Assembly: GCF_039778605.1 (NCBI RefSeq)
Contig: NZ_CP156060.1
Span: 2,294,001-2,358,000 of the forward strand
Length of the DNA stretch: 64,000 nucleotides
Direction: 5' to 3'
Source: Flavobacterium sp. WV_118_3
Lineage (GTDB): Bacteria; Bacteroidota; Bacteroidia; Flavobacteriales; Flavobacteriaceae
Below, one piece after another: positions 60,796 through 64,000 of the stretch. A model generated the notes under the pieces. The model searched no databases. It saw only the letters and a program-made list of their open reading frames with translations, and was not told the origin of the DNA. The translations under genes were made by a program, and so were the position numbers. Every line of letters starts with the position of its first letter. The stretch's first letter is position 1.

Positions 60796-61837
60796 AAATT
60801 ACATCCATCTTTTTGCAAACTGTCTGATCACAAAAGGGATCTCTCGATCTGTGATCTGTGATTTACAACGCAGTAAGTATGTTCTAATTCCAAATAGTTT
60901 TGCCGATTTATTTTCAAAACAACGTTACTACAATCTAAAGGAAGCTCCAAGAATATTTGACCAAGAAAATCTAAGCATTTTTCATGAGTACGTAGCCGTA
61001 TTAAAAGATCATAATTTCATTTTTTCCTGTTCTAAAAAAGAACTAAAAAGATTCCCACAATTACAGCTGAAATTTGAATATCCAGCCAAAATCACGAATG
61101 CCATTATCGATTTTGACAAAAACTCCAATACTACTATCAAAGATATTATTCAGTACTTCCTTATTCCATATAATTGCAGACACATTCAGATACGTTGTTT
61201 TGAAGATATGGATAGTATCTTTTTCGATACTCTAATAACAGAAATTAACCATTGTTTTATAAAATCAGTCGAATTTATTATAAAAGACTCTTTTGAACAA
61301 GACTATACCCAAATAATGAAATGGGTTGAGAATAATCGTAAAATCAAAAGTCTGGTCTTACATTCTTCCCAAGAAAACAAAGTAATCCAAAAGGAAAATT
61401 ACGGTTTTGGCATTGTGGTGACAACCCGACAAAAAATAACTTCAGAAAGTCATTGTGGCATCATTCACCCTGATTATTTCAATATTACTATCGAAAGTTA
61501 TACCGAATCTTTATGCTATAATTCCTGTCTGAATCGTAAAATAAGTATCGACAAATCCGGAAACATTAAAAACTGTCCCTCAATGAAACAAAGCTTTGGA
61601 AATATTAAATCCATAAAAACACTCGACTCAATTATCGAAAATCCTGATTTTAATAAATATTGGACTATCTCAAAAGATAAAATAGAAACCTGTATGTATT
61701 GCGAATTTCGTTATATATGTATTGATTGTAGAGCCTATTTGGTGGCTCCTGAAAATATCTATTCCAAACCACAAAAATGTGGTTATGATCCATTTACCAA
61801 CAAATGGAAATGGGACTATGAATCCTTCATAAAATAA
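60785..61837 (+). CDS. gwsS: SPASM-domain peptide maturase lacking the radical SAM cysteine motif
   Basis: A 350-residue protein. The N-terminus has NCLITKGISRSVICDLQR (Cys13, Cys25), the pattern seen in grasp-with-spasm SPASM proteins, but no CX3CX2C radical SAM motif anywhere in its first 200 residues. The C-terminus is a full SPASM-type set: Cys248-X10-Gly259-X4-Cys264, then CX2CX5CX2C at 303, 306, 312 and 315, and Cys332. These would hold auxiliary iron-sulfur clusters. It may bind and present the peptide rather than do radical chemistry. It ends at a strong terminator. The family name follows the TIGR04193 grouping. Confidence 0.87.
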   Translation: MKNRNYIHLFANCLITKGISRSVICDLQRSKYVLIPNSFADLFSKQRYYNLKEAPRIFDQENLSIFHEYVAVLKDHNFIFSCSKKELKRFPQLQLKFEYPAKITNAIIDFDKNSNTTIKDIIQYFLIPYNCRHIQIRCFEDMDSIFFDTLITEINHCFIKSVEFIIKDSFEQDYTQIMKWVENNRKIKSLVLHSSQENKVIQKENYGFGIVVTTRQKITSESHCGIIHPDYFNITIESYTESLCYNSCLNRKISIDKSGNIKNCPSMKQSFGNIKSIKTLDSIIENPDFNKYWTISKDKIETCMYCEFRYICIDCRAYLVAPENIYSKPQKCGYDPFTNKWKWDYESFIK

Positions 61838-61878
61838 AAGAGCGGATTTTTATACTATTCCTAAAAATCCGCTTCTTT
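61838..61878 (+). terminator. Terminator of the peptide cluster
   Basis: A stem GCGGATTTTTA / TAAAAATCCGC (13-bp scale, loop of 8 nt), flanked by AAGA and TTCTTT, immediately after the SPASM gene stop. Confidence 0.88.
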
Positions 61879-61925
61879 AATAGGTTTTCAAAAAAGATAA
61901 TCAAACACCTAAATATTTAATTCGC

Positions 61926-63317
61926 TTATCCTTTTGGTGCCAACATATTTTCCGGATTTAGAATATCGTCCAGTTGTTCTTTGGACAATATATTGTGCTC
62001 CAAAACAAGGTTGTACACACTCTTACCGCTTTCCAAAGCTTCTTTGGCAATTTTGGTACTGTTTTTATATCCTATATACGGATTAAGAGCTGTTACGATA
62101 CCGATACTGTGCAATACCATTTCACGACAATGTTCGACATTAGCCGTGATACCGTCAACACATTTTAGTCGTAACGTATCCATACCGTTTGCCAGTAATT
62201 CCATTGATTCCATAATCGCATACGTTAGCACCGGTTCCATTACGTTTAACTGTAATTGTCCGGCTTCGGCTGCCATCGTCACCGTAAGATCGTTCCCGAT
62301 GACACGGTAGCACACCTGATTCATCACTTCCGGAATTACCGGATTTACTTTCCCCGGCATAATGGAAGATCCCGGTTGCATCGGTGGCAAATTAATTTCG
62401 TTTAAACCACAACGCGGACCGGACGAAAGCAGTCGCAAATCGTTACATATTTTAGATATCTTGATTGCCATTCGTTTTAAAGCAGACGAATAAATCACAT
62501 AAGATCCCGTATCCGGAGTCGCTTCAATCAGGTTGGGTGCCGATACAAACGGATGTCCCGATACTTTTGCCAGATTTTCGGCACATAACTTCGCATAACC
62601 CGGAACGGCATTTAATCCGGTTCCGATGGCCGTAGCGCCCATATTGATTTCAAAAAATAAGGCCGAATTCTGATTGAGTCGTTCGATTTCTTCTTCCAGG
62701 TTGGCTGCAAACGCTTCAAACTCCTGCCCTAATGTCATGGGTACCGCATCCTGTAATTGGGTACGTCCCATTTTTAATACCGATTTGAATTCCTCTCCTT
62801 TTTTTCGAAACGAGGCAATCAGTAATTTTAAATGCCCGATCAGTTTGATATTCGAATTGATCGCCGCCAGTTTGATCGAAGTTGGATAGGCATCGTTAGT
62901 CGATTGCGACAGGTTAACATGATCATTAGGCGAACAATATTGGTATTCCCCTTTCTGATAGCCCATAATTTCCAGCGCCCTGTTGGCCAATACTTCATTG
63001 ATATTCATATTGGTCGATGTTCCCGCGCCTCCCTGTATCATATCGATCGGAAATTCTTTGTCGAATTTTCCTTCGATTACTTCTTTAGCCGCCGCAACAA
63101 TCGCATTTTTTAGTTTTTCGTCCAATAATCCTAATGTAAAATTGGTTTCGGCAGCCGCCCATTTTACATAGGCCAGTCCTTTAATAAACTCAGGATACTG
63201 ATACAAGCGTACTCCGGAAATATGGAAATTGTCAATTGCACGTTGGGTTTGAATCCCATAATAGGCCGTTTCAGGAACATTCAAATCCCCTAACAGGTCG
63301 TTTTCAACTCTATACAT
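61926..63317 (-). CDS. aspA: Aspartate ammonia-lyase
   Basis: A 463-residue enzyme that deaminates aspartate to fumarate. The superfamily signature is GSSIMPGKVNPVIPEVMNQV near residue 317, with QGGAGTSTNMNINEV and SQSTNDAYPTS. The VIPEVMNQ form and the AAEAGQLQLNVMEPV run separate it from fumarase, which reads TQCEAM at the first place. Length is close to the usual 465-475. It stands alone on the minus strand after the peptide cluster. Confidence 0.96.
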   Translation of the reverse strand: MYRVENDLLGDLNVPETAYYGIQTQRAIDNFHISGVRLYQYPEFIKGLAYVKWAAAETNFTLGLLDEKLKNAIVAAAKEVIEGKFDKEFPIDMIQGGAGTSTNMNINEVLANRALEIMGYQKGEYQYCSPNDHVNLSQSTNDAYPTSIKLAAINSNIKLIGHLKLLIASFRKKGEEFKSVLKMGRTQLQDAVPMTLGQEFEAFAANLEEEIERLNQNSALFFEINMGATAIGTGLNAVPGYAKLCAENLAKVSGHPFVSAPNLIEATPDTGSYVIYSSALKRMAIKISKICNDLRLLSSGPRCGLNEINLPPMQPGSSIMPGKVNPVIPEVMNQVCYRVIGNDLTVTMAAEAGQLQLNVMEPVLTYAIMESMELLANGMDTLRLKCVDGITANVEHCREMVLHSIGIVTALNPYIGYKNSTKIAKEALESGKSVYNLVLEHNILSKEQLDDILNPENMLAPKG

Positions 63318-63408
63318 TGTAAGATTATTTTTGGGTTACTGTACTTTAAAGATAAGGCTTATTTTAAAGTTTTACCATACTGTTGCGTTAAATTTGCAAC
63401 AACAACCA

Positions 63409-63447
63409 ACAAAAAACCACAACCGTTTCACACGATTGTGGTTTTCC
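63409..63447 (-). terminator. Terminator of the GlmU-like gene
   Basis: Read on the minus strand, a stem AAAACCACAA / TTGTGGTTTT with a 12-nt loop and a T-run, 20 bp after the stop at 63468. Confidence 0.85.
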
Positions 63448-63467
63448 GATTTATTTTAAAAAATGGT

Positions 63468-64000
63468 TTAGCGCCATTTTGCCGTTTCTTCAAATACATG
63501 CTCCAGTATCGCTTTATCCTGTTCTGTAAAGCTCACATGACGTCGGGACATTACGTTTTCGGCTGTAGCAAATGCTTTTTCCGGAATGTACTCCGTAAAT
63601 CCATCGGCGCCGCCCCACGAAAAACTCGGTATAAAGTTTTTCGGAAATCCGCCGCCGTAAATATTTGCACATACGCCTACTACCGTACCGGTATTAAACA
63701 TGGTATTGATTCCGCATTTACTATGATCGCCCATCATCAAACCACAAAACTGCAAACCGGTTTTTTCCATTGCTTCGGTTTCATAGCTCCATAATTTTAC
63801 TTCTTCATAGTTGTTTTTCAGGTTAGAATTATTACTATCCGCTCCCATATTACACCATTCGCCCAAAACGGAGTTCCCTAAAAAGCCATCATGTCCTTTA
63901 TTCGAATAGGCAAATAATACGGAATTGCTTATTTCGCCACCTACTCTACAATGCGGACCAACGGTTGTCGCGCCATATATTTTGGTAGCCAGTTTTACCA
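63468..64000 (-). CDS. GlmU-like sugar nucleotidyltransferase/acyltransferase, C-terminal part (cut by window edge)
   Basis: About 177 residues in the window. The frame stays open to position 64000, with V-K-L-A-T-K-I-Y-G-A at the visible start; the TTG near 63866 is internal. The repeats GATTVGPHCRVGGEISNS and FGHSV-like GFLGNSVLGEWCNMGADS form a left-handed beta-helix of hexapeptide acyltransferases. The LGEWCNMGADSNNSNLKNN run and GDHSKCGINTM are typical of the alternate bacterial GlmU/UDP-GlcNAc pathway protein of Bacteroidota. The nucleotidyltransferase half lies outside the window. Confidence 0.87.
   Translation of the reverse strand, partial: VKLATKIYGATTVGPHCRVGGEISNSVLFAYSNKGHDGFLGNSVLGEWCNMGADSNNSNLKNNYEEVKLWSYETEAMEKTGLQFCGLMMGDHSKCGINTMFNTGTVVGVCANIYGGGFPKNFIPSFSWGGADGFTEYIPEKAFATAENVMSRRHVSFTEQDKAILEHVFEETAKWR

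Noticed and set aside
60785..61837. Ordinary radical SAM/SPASM peptide maturase
   Set aside because: No CX3CX2C motif exists in the N-terminal half, so it is listed as a SPASM-only protein.
61926..63317. Fumarase as the identity of the lyase
   Set aside because: The motif reads VNPVIPEVMNQ rather than VNPTQCEAM, which is the aspartase form.

Overview
The window reads as a chromosomal segment of a member of the Flavobacteriaceae (Bacteroidota), most likely a Flavobacterium or close relative. The evidence is type IX secretion (T9SS) sorting domains on several large exported proteins, promoter -7 boxes of the Bacteroidota form TAnnTTTG, a carbamoyl-phosphate synthase of about 950 residues, a MoxR/DUF58/DUF4129/SpoIIM membrane operon, an OstA-like protein, and a peptide cluster of the kind called grasp-with-spasm. 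GC is near 40% in the housekeeping genes I counted by hand and drops to about 30% in the peptide cluster. No insertion sequence, integrase, phage gene, CRISPR array, rRNA operon or replication origin was seen.

Layout. 1-1136: a sugar aminotransferase (cut by the window edge) coupled to an acetyltransferase. 1270-3060: a T9SS type B exported protein. 3050-4436: a TRIC-like channel and an RDD protein on the minus strand. 4465-10700: a tight plus-strand operon of SpoIIM-like, integral membrane, DUF4129, DUF4350, MoxR ATPase and DUF58 proteins. 10737-14415: an outer-membrane barrel, an RNA methyltransferase and a serine hydrolase. 14544-26131: core genes (Rel/Spo, Fur family, purA, OstA-like, class III aminotransferase, TPR, aroE, DUF349). 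26216-30205 (minus): typA, rpsT, two identical tRNA-Glu genes, proS. 30307-32954: a Trp/Tyr/Gly-rich lipoprotein and a FadL-family porin. 33006-35954: a T9SS protein with fourteen 58-residue repeats. 36528-40180: rimO, a seven-repeat FG-GAP T9SS protein and a DUF1573 protein. 40352-42300: a histidine kinase/response regulator pair. 42306-48739 (minus): a B12-binding radical SAM protein, an inward-rectifier-type K+ channel, carB and rpmH (53 codons). 48991-53757: small membrane, thioredoxin-like, lytic transglycosylase, hydrolase and GNAT genes, then mtaB. 53935-58122: a peptide ABC substrate-binding lipoprotein, a second two-component system and a PepSY-like protein. 58341-61837: the peptide (RiPP) cluster. 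61926-64000 (minus): aspA and the C-terminal part of a GlmU-like sugar nucleotidyltransferase.

The most interesting region is 58341-61837. A precursor peptide with a double-glycine leader is followed by a secreted protein of unknown function, an ATP-grasp ligase, a 74-residue protein that overlaps both of its neighbours, and a SPASM protein that carries a full auxiliary iron-sulfur cysteine set but no radical SAM CX3CX2C motif. The genes are 4-5 nt apart or overlap, so they are probably one operon, and the block ends at a strong terminator. The ATP-grasp/SPASM pairing is a known family type; the 74-residue protein, the secreted protein and the 58-residue core peptide are where novelty may lie.

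A second noteworthy signal is regulatory. The response regulator at 55612 and the PepSY-like gene at 57670 are each preceded by two copies of TTCCYAAWT spaced exactly 11 bp apart, the arrangement expected for an OmpR-family regulator. This predicts autoregulation and a target gene for that system. Three TGTTAA half-sites at 21 and 11 bp spacing precede the other kinase gene.

All assignments come from reading the sequence and from knowledge of the families; no search was run.
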